A stretch of DNA of 64,000 nucleotides from Paratractidigestivibacter sp963630635 (GTDB lineage: Bacteria; Actinomycetota; Coriobacteriia; Coriobacteriales; Atopobiaceae). The notes beneath the pieces are model-generated. The model saw nothing but the letters and a program-made list of their open reading frames with translations. It did not search any database and was not told the DNA's origin. Of the stretch, positions 39,032-48,446 are shown one piece after another. How positions within the stretch are numbered: the first letter of the stretch is position 1; each line of letters opens with the position of its first letter. Made by a program: the position numbers and the translations under genes. Location: contig CAVGOA010000003.1 in NCBI GenBank assembly GCA_963630635.1, forward strand, positions 62,001-126,000, written 5' to 3'.

Positions 39032-41968
39032 ATGACCACCACCGATTACTCCGCTGCCGAGAAGAGCCTGGCGCTGGGCACCGTCCACGCCGGCTTTGAA
39101 GTCGTGGCAGCCGAGCCCGTAAGCGAGATCTCGGGCTACGCATATGTCATGAAACACCAGGCCACGGGCGCGCGCCTGCTGTGGCTTGCCTGCGATGACA
39201 ACAACAAGTCCTTTGCCATCTCGTTCAAGACCCCGCCCCAAGACGACACCGGCGTCTTCCACATCCTTGAGCACTCGGTGCTATGCGGCAGCGACGCCTA
39301 CCCGGTCAAGGAGCCCTTTGTGAACCTCCTTAAGACCAGCATGCAGACCTTCTTGAACGCCCTTACCTTCCCCGACAAGACCATGTACCCCGTGGCCTCG
39401 ACCAACACGGCCGACCTAGAGAACCTGATGGGCGTCTACCTGGACGCGGTTCTTCACCCGGCCATCTATCGCCGCCCGCGCATCTTTGAGCAGGAGGGCT
39501 GGCACCTTGAGGTCGAGGGCGAAGGTGCAGACGCCAAGCTGTCCTACAACGGTGTGGTCTTCAACGAGATGAAGGGTGCCCTCTCCGACCCAGACGACGT
39601 CCTTTACCAGGCGCTTTCTAATAGTCTCTTTCCCAACACGGCCTACGGCTTTGAATCGGGCGGAAACCCGCGCGCCATCCCGACCTTGACCTACGAGAAG
39701 TTCATCGAGACCCACGCGCGCCACTACAACCTCAAGAACAGCTACACCGTGCTCTACGGCGACATGGACATCGACCGCGAGCTGGCCTTCATCGACGCCC
39801 GCTTTACCGCCGCCACCCCGCGCAATGCAGGCGACCCCAACCCGCTTGCCTTGCAGGCCCCGGTTTGTGCCGAGAAGCGCACGGTCAAGATGGCCACTGC
39901 TCCCGGAAACGCCGAGGTAGGCGTCTCGTACGTCATTGGCACCGCCGCCGACCGCGCGCGCGTGATGGCCGTCGACGTTCTTCTGGACGCCTTGTGCGGA
40001 TCCAACGAGGCCCCGCTCAAGCGCGCGATTTTGGACGCCAACCTGGGCGACGACTTTGACGCGAGCCTCATCGACGGCGTCTTGCAGCCGCAGGTCATGT
40101 TCACCTTGAAGGGTGCGAAGGAAGGCGCCGGCGAGAAGTTCCGCGCGCTTCTCGAGTCCACCTGTGCCCAGATCGTGGCCACCGGCGTGCCGCGCGACAA
40201 GCTGGCCGCGTCTTTGGCGCAGTCTGAGTTCAACCTGCGCGAAGGCGACTGGGGCGGCTACCCCGACGGCGTGGGCCTGTCCATGACCGTCATGGCGTCT
40301 TGGCTCTACGACGACGAGCGTCCGCTTGACTACGTCCACTACGAAGAGGCCCTGGCCGCAGCCAAGGCAGGCCTGGACACCGGCTTTTACGAGGAGCTTC
40401 TTGACAGCCTAGTGTGCCACAGCGCCCACTGTGCCGAGGTCGAGCTGGTACCCGTGGAAGACGGCGACGCCGCCGAGGAAGAGGCCGAGTTGGCCGCCCT
40501 TCGCGCCAAGATGACCGACGAAGACCTGGCCGCCGTTGCCGCCGAGGTCGCCGCCCTTCGCGCCGAGCAGGAGGCCCCCGACTCGCCCGAGGCTCTGGCC
40601 ACCTTACCCCAGCTAGGCGTGGCCGACATCGAGGCGCCCCGCCCCGAGCCGCAGGGCTTCGACGCTCCGGCGCCCCTGCCCTGCATAGCCCACGAGCTGG
40701 ACACCCACGGCATCGACTACCTGTATCTCTACTTCGACCTGCGCCGCCTGCGCACCGACGAGCTGGTCTACGCAGGCGTCTTGTCGGACCTTCTGGGCAA
40801 GCTGGGCACGCAGGCCCACAGCGCCTCTGACCTGGACACCTTGGCCGAGACCCACCTGGGCAACCTGTCCTTCTCGGTTGAGTCGTACGCGCCCAAGGAC
40901 GACCTGACCCGCGCCGTTCCCGTCTTTCGCGTCTTTGCCAGCGCACTGTCTTCCAAGGTGGCGCACCTGGCCAGCATCCCGCAGGAGGTCTGGGCTACCA
41001 CGGTCTTCACCGACACCGACGCCATCCGCGACATCTTGACCCAGCGCAAGGTGGCCCTGGAGCAGTACTTTGTGGGGGCAGGCCACTCCGCCGCGGTGGC
41101 GCGCGCCAGCACCTACCTGTCTGCCTCGGCGCGTGCAACCGAGCTCATGGGCGGCATGGACTACTATCTCTACCTGCGCGATCTTCTCCAAAACTGGGAC
41201 GACGAGAAGGACGCCCTTGTCGCTAAACTTTCCCAGGTAAGCGAGAAGATCTTCACGGCCGACGAGGTCGTTGCCAGCTTTGTGGGCGCCGCGGCCGACC
41301 GCGAGGCCTTCTGGTCCGCCGGCGGCACCCTGGGCCTTGCGACCAGTGACCAGAAGCCCGCCCATGTCCTGGACGTGGCGCCGCGCGGCCCGCAGGTCGA
41401 GGGCTTCGCCATTCCCTCTAACGTGAGCTACGTCGTGCGCATGGGCGCGAAATCGGCCCACGACACCGCGACCCTGGGCAGCTGGGCCGTGGCCAACCGC
41501 GCGATTTCCTACGACTACCTGTGGAACGAGGTGCGCGTGAAGGGCGGCGCCTACGGCTGCGGCTTTAGGCACGGCGGCGGTACCGGCACCCGCGCGTTTT
41601 GGTCCTACCGCGACCCGTCGATCGACGCCACGCTTGAGCGCTACGACGCCTGCGCCGCGTGGCTCGCTGGCTGGGACGGCACCCAGGACGAGCTTGACGG
41701 CTACATCGTGAGCAGCGTCGCCACCTTGGACGCCCCGGTCAAGCCCCGCGTCCTTGCCCGCCGCCAGGACATCGCCCGCTTTAACGAGAAGCCCGCGAAC
41801 CACCGCGAGACCCTGCGCCGCGAGATCTTGGGTACAACGTTGGACCAGGTGCGCTCGCTGGCCGCTGCCCTGGGTGACACCGAGCCCCAGACCGGCATCT
41901 GCGTCTTTGGCGGCAAGGACGCGCTTGAGGCCAGCAAGCTTGACCTCACGATCACCGAGGTGTGCTAA
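39032..41968 (+). CDS. M16C-type metallopeptidase (presequence protease-like)
   Basis: A 978-residue clamshell zinc peptidase of the PreP/Cym1/falcilysin group, with two homologous halves in one chain. The inverted zinc motif HILEH (77-81) is followed by the conserved GSDAYPVKEPFVNLLKTSMQTFLNA, and the second half carries the R/Y substrate region near YLWNEVRVKGGAYGCGF. It degrades oligopeptides in a closed chamber; no signal peptide is seen, so it is probably cytoplasmic. The ATG at 39032 has AAGGAG upstream; an earlier in-frame codon at 38996 lacks one. Confidence 0.93.
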   Translation: MTTTDYSAAEKSLALGTVHAGFEVVAAEPVSEISGYAYVMKHQATGARLLWLACDDNNKSFAISFKTPPQDDTGVFHILEHSVLCGSDAYPVKEPFVNLLKTSMQTFLNALTFPDKTMYPVASTNTADLENLMGVYLDAVLHPAIYRRPRIFEQEGWHLEVEGEGADAKLSYNGVVFNEMKGALSDPDDVLYQALSNSLFPNTAYGFESGGNPRAIPTLTYEKFIETHARHYNLKNSYTVLYGDMDIDRELAFIDARFTAATPRNAGDPNPLALQAPVCAEKRTVKMATAPGNAEVGVSYVIGTAADRARVMAVDVLLDALCGSNEAPLKRAILDANLGDDFDASLIDGVLQPQVMFTLKGAKEGAGEKFRALLESTCAQIVATGVPRDKLAASLAQSEFNLREGDWGGYPDGVGLSMTVMASWLYDDERPLDYVHYEEALAAAKAGLDTGFYEELLDSLVCHSAHCAEVELVPVEDGDAAEEEAELAALRAKMTDEDLAAVAAEVAALRAEQEAPDSPEALATLPQLGVADIEAPRPEPQGFDAPAPLPCIAHELDTHGIDYLYLYFDLRRLRTDELVYAGVLSDLLGKLGTQAHSASDLDTLAETHLGNLSFSVESYAPKDDLTRAVPVFRVFASALSSKVAHLASIPQEVWATTVFTDTDAIRDILTQRKVALEQYFVGAGHSAAVARASTYLSASARATELMGGMDYYLYLRDLLQNWDDEKDALVAKLSQVSEKIFTADEVVASFVGAAADREAFWSAGGTLGLATSDQKPAHVLDVAPRGPQVEGFAIPSNVSYVVRMGAKSAHDTATLGSWAVANRAISYDYLWNEVRVKGGAYGCGFRHGGGTGTRAFWSYRDPSIDATLERYDACAAWLAGWDGTQDELDGYIVSSVATLDAPVKPRVLARRQDIARFNEKPANHRETLRREILGTTLDQVRSLAAALGDTEPQTGICVFGGKDALEASKLDLTITEVC

Positions 41969-41996
41969 CGGCCGGCGGACCCCCGCGCCCCCGACG

Positions 41997-42083
41997 GCGC
42001 CGATGTTTGTACGAAACTTCCTGATTAGCGCCGATGTTTGTACCCACAACCCCCATTTTCTTGAAAAGAGCCGGCCTTTGTAC
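41997..42083 (+). repeat. GCGCCGATGTTTGTAC direct repeats
   Basis: Two exact copies of GCGCCGATGTTTGTAC (41997-42012 and 42028-42043, 31 bases apart) and a diverged third (GAGCCGGCCTTTGTAC, 42068-42083) that forms one arm of the adjoining terminator. Confidence 0.65.
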
Positions 42084-42097
42084 AAAGGTCGGCTCTT
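42066..42097. terminator. Bidirectional terminator between M16 and nitroreductase genes
   Basis: A 16-bp stem (AAGAGCCGGCCTTTGT region with its complement, one mismatch) around a central TA, followed by CTTCTT on the plus strand and TTTTC on the minus strand. Confidence 0.8.
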
Positions 42098-42133
42098 CTT
42101 AGGAACGCGTATGAAACCCGCGGCACTCGCGCT

Positions 42134-42733
42134 TTAAACGAGAAGGTCCTCCAGCTCCAGCTTGGGAACGTGGTGCGAGCCGTCGGCCTCGCGCCAGTAC
42201 GTGAGGCCGTGCGCCTCGGCGGCGCCCACGCCGGCACGCTCGAGCACGACCTTCTCGCCGCGCCCGCCAACCGAGATGACCAAGGCCGCTACCAGGCCCT
42301 TCTCGGTTAATCCAAGCTCGTCGCCAAGGACGGCGTCGTAGCTCTTGTGCATGCAGCAGCCCAGGCCCCGCGACGCCGCGGCCAGCGCCACGGTCTGCGC
42401 CGCAATCCCCACGTCAATCATACGGATGGGGTTCGTAGCTACCGCGGCCGGCAAGCTGATGACCACGTAGCCGCCGGGGCGCTGGTAGACCTCGGGGCCG
42501 TCCCAGTCCTTCAGCGCGCCCGCCCAATGAAGATGTGAGAAGACCAACTGGCACGTGGCCGGGCTCTCCTCCCCCACCACGCGAAAGCGTAGCAGCTGCA
42601 TGTTATTGCCGGTAGGAGCCATGCGCGCGGCGTCCACCAGGTCGCGCAAGACGTCCTCGCCCACGGGCTTGCCGTCGTAGCGGCGATACGTGCGCGACGA
42701 CTTAACCAGCTCAAAGAACTCGTCCTTCTCCAT
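42134..42733 (-). CDS. Nitroreductase family protein
   Basis: A 199-residue FMN-dependent oxidoreductase. FMN-binding features are the N-terminal SSRTYRRYDGKPV, ARMAPTGNNMQLLRF, and IRMIDVGIAAQTVALAAASRGLGCCM. It probably reduces nitro or quinone compounds with NAD(P)H, but substrates are unknown. It starts 12 bases after the end of the aminotransferase gene on the same strand, so the two likely form an operon. Confidence 0.9.
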   Translation of the reverse strand: MEKDEFFELVKSSRTYRRYDGKPVGEDVLRDLVDAARMAPTGNNMQLLRFRVVGEESPATCQLVFSHLHWAGALKDWDGPEVYQRPGGYVVISLPAAVATNPIRMIDVGIAAQTVALAAASRGLGCCMHKSYDAVLGDELGLTEKGLVAALVISVGGRGEKVVLERAGVGAAEAHGLTYWREADGSHHVPKLELEDLLV

Positions 42734-42745
42734 GACACGTCCCCC

Positions 42746-43906
42746 TTACAGGCCGGCGGCCGCGATGGCGTCAACGGCCTCGCGGATCTTACTTGGCGGC
42801 AGGACAAGCGCCATGCGGCAAAAGCCCTCGCCCAGAGGCCCAAAACTCGCGCCCGGCGTCACGATGACACCCGCCTTCTCCATAAGCTCAAGCGCGAAGT
42901 CCATCGAGTCCATGCGCCCGTGCGGCAAACGGGCCCAAACAAACATCGAGCCGTGCGCGTTGGGGCGCTCCCAGCCAATGGCCTCAAGGCCGTCGCACAA
43001 GGCGTCGCGACGCTCCTGGTAAAGAAGGCGCTGCTCCTCAACCTGCTCGCGCGGGCCGGTCAAAGCGGCGATGGCGGCGTCTTGCTCGGGATAGAACATG
43101 CCAAAGTCCACCTGGCTGCGCAGCTTTCGCGCCGCGGCCACAATATCGGCGCGGCCCACCAGGAAGGACAGACGGCAACCGGTGACGTTAAAGCTCTTGG
43201 ACAGGCTCAAGAACTCGACGCCCACCTCAAGCGCGCCGGGATAGGCCAAGAAGGACCCGCCGGCCGGGCCGTCATAGATGATGTCGGAGTAAGCATTGTC
43301 GTGGATGATCACGATGTCGTGGGCCTTGGCAAAGGCGATGATTTCTTGGTAGACCTCGGGCGTGCCCACAGACCCCACCGGGTTTGCCGGCAGCGAGACG
43401 ATCATGTACTTGGCAGCATCTGCCACAGCCGGGTCGATGCCAGCCACGTAGGGCAAGAAGTCGTGCTCGGCGTCTAACGGGTAAAAGGCGCACTTACCGC
43501 CCGCGAGCAGCGTCGCGTTGCGAAAAACCGGGTAGCAGGGATCGGGCACCAGCACGGTGTCGCCCTCGTCGATCAGGGCCGCGCAGACAGACAGCATGCC
43601 CTCCTGCGTGCCGCGACAGCTCATGATCATGTTGGGCTTTACGCAATCAACCCCGTAACGGTCGCGGTAGTAGTCGCACACGGCGGCAAGAAGCTCGTCC
43701 TTGTCGTGCAGCGAGTACTTCCAGTTATTGGGGTCCTGCGCGCTTTTGACCAGGGCGTCCACCACGTGCGCGGGCGGGCGAAAGTCGGGCGTGCCCACCG
43801 AGAGGTCATAGACCGTGCGGCCCTGGGCCTCAAGCTCGCGGCGCTTCACGTTAAGGGCTGCAAAGACCTCGTCTCCCAAAAGGTCAAGACGTTTAGAGAA
43901 CTGCAT
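42746..43906 (-). CDS. PLP-dependent class I/II aminotransferase
   Basis: A 386-residue fold-type I aminotransferase. The PLP-binding lysine lies in LSLSKSFNVTG; other family features are DLSVGTPDF near the N-terminus, SLPANPVGS, HDNAYSDI and the C-terminal FCRMAL arginine. It resembles the LL-diaminopimelate/aspartate group, but the amino donor cannot be fixed from sequence alone. The ATG at 43904-43906 has GGAG seven bases upstream. First gene of a pair with the nitroreductase. Confidence 0.9.
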   Translation of the reverse strand: MQFSKRLDLLGDEVFAALNVKRRELEAQGRTVYDLSVGTPDFRPPAHVVDALVKSAQDPNNWKYSLHDKDELLAAVCDYYRDRYGVDCVKPNMIMSCRGTQEGMLSVCAALIDEGDTVLVPDPCYPVFRNATLLAGGKCAFYPLDAEHDFLPYVAGIDPAVADAAKYMIVSLPANPVGSVGTPEVYQEIIAFAKAHDIVIIHDNAYSDIIYDGPAGGSFLAYPGALEVGVEFLSLSKSFNVTGCRLSFLVGRADIVAAARKLRSQVDFGMFYPEQDAAIAALTGPREQVEEQRLLYQERRDALCDGLEAIGWERPNAHGSMFVWARLPHGRMDSMDFALELMEKAGVIVTPGASFGPLGEGFCRMALVLPPSKIREAVDAIAAAGL

Positions 43907-44034
43907 GGGACGCTCCAATCGGCCATTTTCACTAGCTTGTCTACTTTAGCCCAACAAAGCGCCCACGCCCCGCATTTGCCCAAAGGGTAACGTGAGCGGC
44001 ATACCGCAACAAAACAACAGATGTCGAGAAGTTC

Positions 44035-44040
44035 TATAAT
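44035..44040 (+). promoter_or_regulatory. -10 hexamer of the CPBP protease gene
   Basis: A perfect TATAAT lies 54 bases before the start codon of the CPBP gene in the divergent region 43907-44094. No convincing -35 is visible. Confidence 0.45.
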
Positions 44041-44094
44041 CCCCCTGCAAGCATTGCCTTTACGGCACCACCACCAATCCCAGAAGGGAACCTC

Positions 44095-45006
44095 ATGTCA
44101 AAAGATAAATCCGCCGAGAAGCGCACCTGGGCACCCAACGAGGCGCCCACAGGCCGCTGGATCGGCTTCTTTGTCGCCGGCCTCGTGGCGATGTCCATCG
44201 CCCAGGGCATCTTCCAGGCCATCCAAGAAGTTTGGAAGATGGACGGCGTCTGGGCCTGGGTACCCGGCATTCTCTGCCCGCTCCTTGGCTTTGCCTTGAC
44301 CTATGTCCTGCTCGCCCTTCTTTGCAAGGCTATCTGCAAGACCTCGGTGCGCGACCTTCTGTTGAACAGCACGGGCACCTTTGATAAGAAGCTCTGCCTC
44401 AAGATGTGCGCGGCCATTATCGCGGGCACCGTGCTGGAGGCGGTAGTTCTCAATGTCTTCTTCCCCGACCCAACCGCAACGATGGAGATCAACAGCATCG
44501 GCGCTGTGCCCATCATCGTTAACCTTGCGCTGTGCGGCGGCCTTCTGTGGATGCAGACCACCTCGGAAGAGATCTTGTTCCGCTGCCCCTTCCTTCGCGC
44601 CGGCGGCGGAGACAAGCTTGAGCCGGGCAAGAAGGCTCTTTTGTGGGCGTTTATCAGCTGCGCCGTCTTCATGCTGATGCACGCCAGCAACCCCGAGGTC
44701 AAGGCACAGGGCAGCGCTCTGGCCGTCGTGGTCACCCTTGCCGGTTATCTGGTTGCGGCCGTGGGCATGTACGCGGCAGACGTCGTCTACCGCACTCCCT
44801 TGGCGGGTTGTGCCATCCACTGGATGAACAACTTCATCAACATCGCCCTCTTCTGCCAGGCGGGCACGGCCGTAGAGAGCGGCTCTCTCTTCTGGGTCAC
44901 GGGCGCTATCAACGGTACCGCGAGCCTCGTGGGCACCATCTGCCTGTTCATTCCCGTTGTTGTCCTGATGGTCGTCGACACGCGCAAGAAGAAGCTCGCG
45001 GCATAG
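44095..45006 (+). CDS. CPBP family intramembrane metalloprotease
   Basis: A 303-residue membrane protein with about eight hydrophobic helices. The three CPBP/Abi motifs are present: EEILFR (EExxxR, about 162-167), FMLMH (FxxxH, about 195-199) and HWMNN (HxxxN-type, about 242-246). The family includes CAAX-processing peptidases and immunity proteins of bacteriocin loci; no bacteriocin gene is visible here. AGAAGGGA precedes the ATG and a strong terminator follows, so it is monocistronic. Confidence 0.88.
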   Translation: MSKDKSAEKRTWAPNEAPTGRWIGFFVAGLVAMSIAQGIFQAIQEVWKMDGVWAWVPGILCPLLGFALTYVLLALLCKAICKTSVRDLLLNSTGTFDKKLCLKMCAAIIAGTVLEAVVLNVFFPDPTATMEINSIGAVPIIVNLALCGGLLWMQTTSEEILFRCPFLRAGGGDKLEPGKKALLWAFISCAVFMLMHASNPEVKAQGSALAVVVTLAGYLVAAVGMYAADVVYRTPLAGCAIHWMNNFINIALFCQAGTAVESGSLFWVTGAINGTASLVGTICLFIPVVVLMVVDTRKKKLAA

Positions 45007-45061
45007 GTCTTCTCGCCGCAAAATCTGGCATCGCATAACACAACTTCAGACGTTTTCGTGC

Positions 45062-45103
45062 AGGCGGCGTGAGGCTCAACCAAGTCTTCACGCCGCCTTC
45101 TTG
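45062..45103 (+). terminator. Terminator of the CPBP protease gene
   Basis: Arms AGGCGGCGTGA (45062-45072) and TCACGCCGCCT (45088-45098) followed by TCTTG. Confidence 0.75.
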
Positions 45104-45215
45104 TGAGGTTTGTGGCACCCAAAAAAGTTCCTATAAGAATTTATCCAAGACCCCCTCGCCCCACCTGCCCATATGGTGCGTAACTACAAACAAAGACGCA
45201 TGTCAAGACCTTATT

Positions 45216-45271
45216 TCACAATATATGGGGCCAATTTTGGGCCAAATACACAATAGGTTGTGCCATAGTAT
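45216..45271 (+). promoter_or_regulatory. Two NrdR boxes and -10 of nrdD
   Basis: TCACAATATATGGGGC (45216-45231) and ACACAATAGGTTGTGC (45248-45263) match the NrdR box consensus ACACWATATATWGTGT and are 32 bases apart, the usual three-turn spacing. TAGTAT (45266-45271) is a likely -10, so box two sits between -35 and -10. The rest of 45104-45351 is AT-rich with no gene seen. Confidence 0.8.
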
Positions 45272-45351
45272 CTACGTCAAACAGATTGCTCTAGAGGGAC
45301 TCGCGGCGCGCCACAAGACGCGTCGCTTTTTAAGGGACAGGGACGGCGCAT

Positions 45352-47574
45352 ATGAAGATCATCAAGCGTAATGGCTCGGAAGTCACATTCGATAGCATCA
45401 AAATTGAAAATGCTATTCGCGCCGCCAACCTGGAAGTCGCCCCCGACCAGCGTATGAGCGAGCGCGGCATCAAGTTCGCCTGCGCCAACGTTGTGGATGC
45501 CTGCGAGACGGCCGGTCACACCGTGACAGTCGAGGAAGTCCAGGACATGGTCGAGGACCAGCTGATGGCTCTTGACCACTTTGAGGTGGCCCGCCACTAC
45601 ATCATCTATCGCTATGTCCAGGCGCAGAAGCGCCACAAAAACACGACCGACGACAAGATCTTGTCGCTCATCGAGTGCAACAACGAAGAGGTCAAGCAAG
45701 AAAACTCCAACAAGAACCCCACCGTGGTGAGCGTCCAGCGCGACTACATGGCGGGCGAGGTCTCTAAGGACCTGGCCATGCGCGAGCTTCTTGACCAAGA
45801 CATCGTGCGCGCCCACGAAGAGGGCATCATCCACTTCCACGACGCCGACTACTTTGCCCAGCACATGCACAACTGCGACCTGGTGAACCTCGAGGACATG
45901 CTGCAAAACGGCACCGTCATCTCGGGCACCTTGATCGAGAAGCCCCACAGCTTCTCGACCGCGTGCAACATCGCCACGCAGATCATCGCCCAGGTGGCGT
46001 CGTCACAGTACGGCGGCCAGTCCATCTCGCTCACACACCTGGCGCCCTTTGTGGACGTCTCGCGCAAGAAGATCCGCCGCCAGGTCTACGCCGAGATGGA
46101 GGCCATCGACGCCCACCCCGGCGCCGAGAAGATCGACCAGATCGTCGAGAAGCGCCTGCGCGAGGAGGTGGCCCGCGGCATCCAGACCATCCAGTACCAG
46201 GTCGTGACCCTTATGACCACCAACGGCCAGGCACCCTTCATCACCGTCTTCCTCTATCTCAACGAGGCCCGCAACGAGCAGGAGAAGGCCGACCTTGCCC
46301 TGTGCATCGAAGAGATGCTGCGCCAGCGCTACCAAGGCGTCAAGAACGAGGCCGGTGTCTGGATCACGCCCGCCTTCCCCAAGCTCATCTACGTGCTGGA
46401 AGACGACAACGTCGACGAGGACAGCCCCTACTACTACCTCACCAAGCTGGCCGCCAAGTGCACCGCCAAGCGCATGGTGCCCGACTACATCTCCGAGAAG
46501 AAGATGCGCGAGTACAAGCTGTCCTTGGGCGAGACCGAGGGCAACGGCGATGTCTACACCTGCATGGGCTGCCGCTCTTTCTTGACGCCCGACCGCTCGG
46601 GCAACGGCTACGACAACGTGGCACGTGCCAAGAACTACGAGCCGGGCAAGCCCAAGTACTACGGCCGCTTTAACCAGGGCGTCGTTACCATTAACCTGCC
46701 CGACGTGGCCCTGTCATCTGGCCGCGACATGGACAAGTTCTGGGAGATCTTTGAGGAGCGCCTGGAGCTTTGCCACCGCGCCCTGCGCGCCCGCCACGAC
46801 CGCCTGTGCGGCACCTTGTCTGACGCCGCCCCCATTCTTTGGCAGTACGGCGCCTTGGCCCGTCTTAACAAGGGCGAGAAGATCGACGCGCTTCTCTACG
46901 GCGGCTACTCCACCATCAGCCTGGGTTACGCTGGCCTCTACGAGTGCGTGAAGGCCATGACCGGCCACAGCCACACCGACCGCGAGGCCACGCCCTTTGC
47001 CCTGGCCGTCATGCAGAAGATGAACGACAAGTGCTCTGAGTGGAAGGCCGCCGAGAACATCGACTACTCCCTCTACGGCACCCCGCTTGAGTCCACCACC
47101 TACAAGTTTGCCAAGTGCCTGCAAAAGCGCTTTGGCAACGTGCCCGGCATCACCGATCACGGCTATATCACCAACAGCTACCACGTGAATGTTCGCGAGA
47201 AGATCGACGCTTTCACCAAGCTCAAGTTCGAGAGCGAGTTCCAGCGCCTCTCCCCCGGCGGGGCCATCTCGTACATCGAGGTCCCCAACATGCAGGACAA
47301 CCTCGAGGCCGTTCTCGCCGTCCTGCACTACATCTACGACAACATCATGTACGCCGAGCTCAACACCAAGAGCGACTACTGCCAGGTGTGCGGCTTTGAC
47401 GGAGAGATCCAGATCGTCGAGGACGACGGCAAGCTGGTGTGGGAGTGCCCGCACTGCGGGAACCGCGATCAGTCCAAGCTCAACGTCGCACGTCGTACCT
47501 GCGGGTATATTGGCACTCAGTTTTGGAATCAGGGGCGCACGGAAGAGATCAAGGATCGCGTGCTGCATCTGTAA
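45352..47574 (+). CDS. nrdD: Anaerobic ribonucleoside-triphosphate reductase
   Basis: A 740-residue class III ribonucleotide reductase making dNTPs without oxygen. An ATP-cone (about 1-90; MKIIKRNGSEVTFDSIKIE) is followed by the ten-stranded barrel, a C-terminal zinc site (CQVCG and CPHCG) and the glycyl-radical motif RTCGYIG (radical glycine about 718). The radical is installed by NrdG, whose gene follows. Upstream NrdR boxes indicate dATP/ATP-dependent control. The ribosome site is weak (AGGGACAGGGA). Confidence 0.97.
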   Translation: MKIIKRNGSEVTFDSIKIENAIRAANLEVAPDQRMSERGIKFACANVVDACETAGHTVTVEEVQDMVEDQLMALDHFEVARHYIIYRYVQAQKRHKNTTDDKILSLIECNNEEVKQENSNKNPTVVSVQRDYMAGEVSKDLAMRELLDQDIVRAHEEGIIHFHDADYFAQHMHNCDLVNLEDMLQNGTVISGTLIEKPHSFSTACNIATQIIAQVASSQYGGQSISLTHLAPFVDVSRKKIRRQVYAEMEAIDAHPGAEKIDQIVEKRLREEVARGIQTIQYQVVTLMTTNGQAPFITVFLYLNEARNEQEKADLALCIEEMLRQRYQGVKNEAGVWITPAFPKLIYVLEDDNVDEDSPYYYLTKLAAKCTAKRMVPDYISEKKMREYKLSLGETEGNGDVYTCMGCRSFLTPDRSGNGYDNVARAKNYEPGKPKYYGRFNQGVVTINLPDVALSSGRDMDKFWEIFEERLELCHRALRARHDRLCGTLSDAAPILWQYGALARLNKGEKIDALLYGGYSTISLGYAGLYECVKAMTGHSHTDREATPFALAVMQKMNDKCSEWKAAENIDYSLYGTPLESTTYKFAKCLQKRFGNVPGITDHGYITNSYHVNVREKIDAFTKLKFESEFQRLSPGGAISYIEVPNMQDNLEAVLAVLHYIYDNIMYAELNTKSDYCQVCGFDGEIQIVEDDGKLVWECPHCGNRDQSKLNVARRTCGYIGTQFWNQGRTEEIKDRVLHL

Positions 47575-47591
47575 GGGATAGCTAATCCCGC

Positions 47592-47717
47592 GGCCCTAAG
47601 CCCCGGTCCCCCTCAGTTTCTCGCTCGACAGTCCTGCGCTCGCACGGAGGCCACATTAAGTGGCCTCCGGCTCATGCGGAACTCGCGATAAACTGAGGGG
47701 GACCGGGGCTTAGGGCC
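47592..47717 (-). repeat. Structured palindromic element, copy B
   Basis: A perfect 28-bp outer stem (47592-47619 with 47690-47717) encloses a hairpin with a 10-bp stem (47645-47654 with 47660-47669) and a 5-nt loop. Read on the minus strand, loop TTAAT and blocks AGTTCCGCATGAGC, TGCGA and AGGACTGT are identical to copy A at 11734-11847. Stem bases differ but pair. It separates nrdD from nrdG and could reduce read-through into nrdG. Confidence 0.8.
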
Positions 47718-47769
47718 TAGTGGTATCGTGGGTTCGCTTGGGCTGTTCACTAACAGAGAAAAAGAAAAG

Positions 47770-48339
47770 ATGAAGTACGCGGAGATTAAGTATTGCGATA
47801 TTGCTAATGGGGTGGGGGTAAGGACCACCTTGTTTGTGTCGGGGTGCAGGCTGCATTGTCCGGGGTGTTTTAACGAGGTGGCCTGGGACTTCTCGGCGGG
47901 TGAGGAGTTTACGCAAGAGACCGAGAAGGCCATCCTTGAGTCTCTAGAGGCGCCTTGGGTGAGCGGCTTGACGATCCTTGGCGGCGAGCCCATGGAGCCC
48001 GAGAACCAAGAGGGGCTCGTTGGGTTTCTTGAGCGCGTGCGCGACCGCTATCCCTTTGGCGAGAAAAGCATCTGGATGTACTCGGGGCACACGTTTGACC
48101 AGCTGGCGCCGGGCGGTGCATGGAACCTGGGCGAGGTGACCGATCGCATCCTCGACACGCTTGATGTGCTGGTGGACGGGCCGTTTAACCAGGCGCAATA
48201 CGATATTACGCTGCGGTTTAAGGGCTCTGCCAACCAGAGGATCATCGACGTGCAAAAGACGCTCGTCTCGCCAACCTTTCCAAATGAGGTGGTTTTGTGG
48301 GAAGACGACCCGGTCTTCTCGACGCACACCATGGATTAG
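47770..48339 (+). CDS. nrdG: Anaerobic ribonucleotide reductase activating protein
   Basis: A 189-residue radical-SAM activase. The 4Fe-4S motif CRLHCPGC (C-x3-C-x2-C) is followed by the SAM-binding LGGEPM region. It generates the glycyl radical on NrdD using S-adenosylmethionine. The ATG at 47770 is chosen because the family starts MKYAEIKYCDI; the frame is open for 14 more codons. Codon use near the start is less GC-rich than in nrdD. Copy B of the palindromic element lies between nrdD and nrdG. Confidence 0.95.
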   Translation: MKYAEIKYCDIANGVGVRTTLFVSGCRLHCPGCFNEVAWDFSAGEEFTQETEKAILESLEAPWVSGLTILGGEPMEPENQEGLVGFLERVRDRYPFGEKSIWMYSGHTFDQLAPGGAWNLGEVTDRILDTLDVLVDGPFNQAQYDITLRFKGSANQRIIDVQKTLVSPTFPNEVVLWEDDPVFSTHTMD

Positions 48340-48446
48340 CCCCGATTTGTTAGTATCGCCTGCGGTTTTGTTTGCCCCACCCGGGGTACAATTGCCATAA
48401 GTCCAGTTGTTTGGGCCATGCCCGCAACAAAAAGGAGGTGTCTTTC

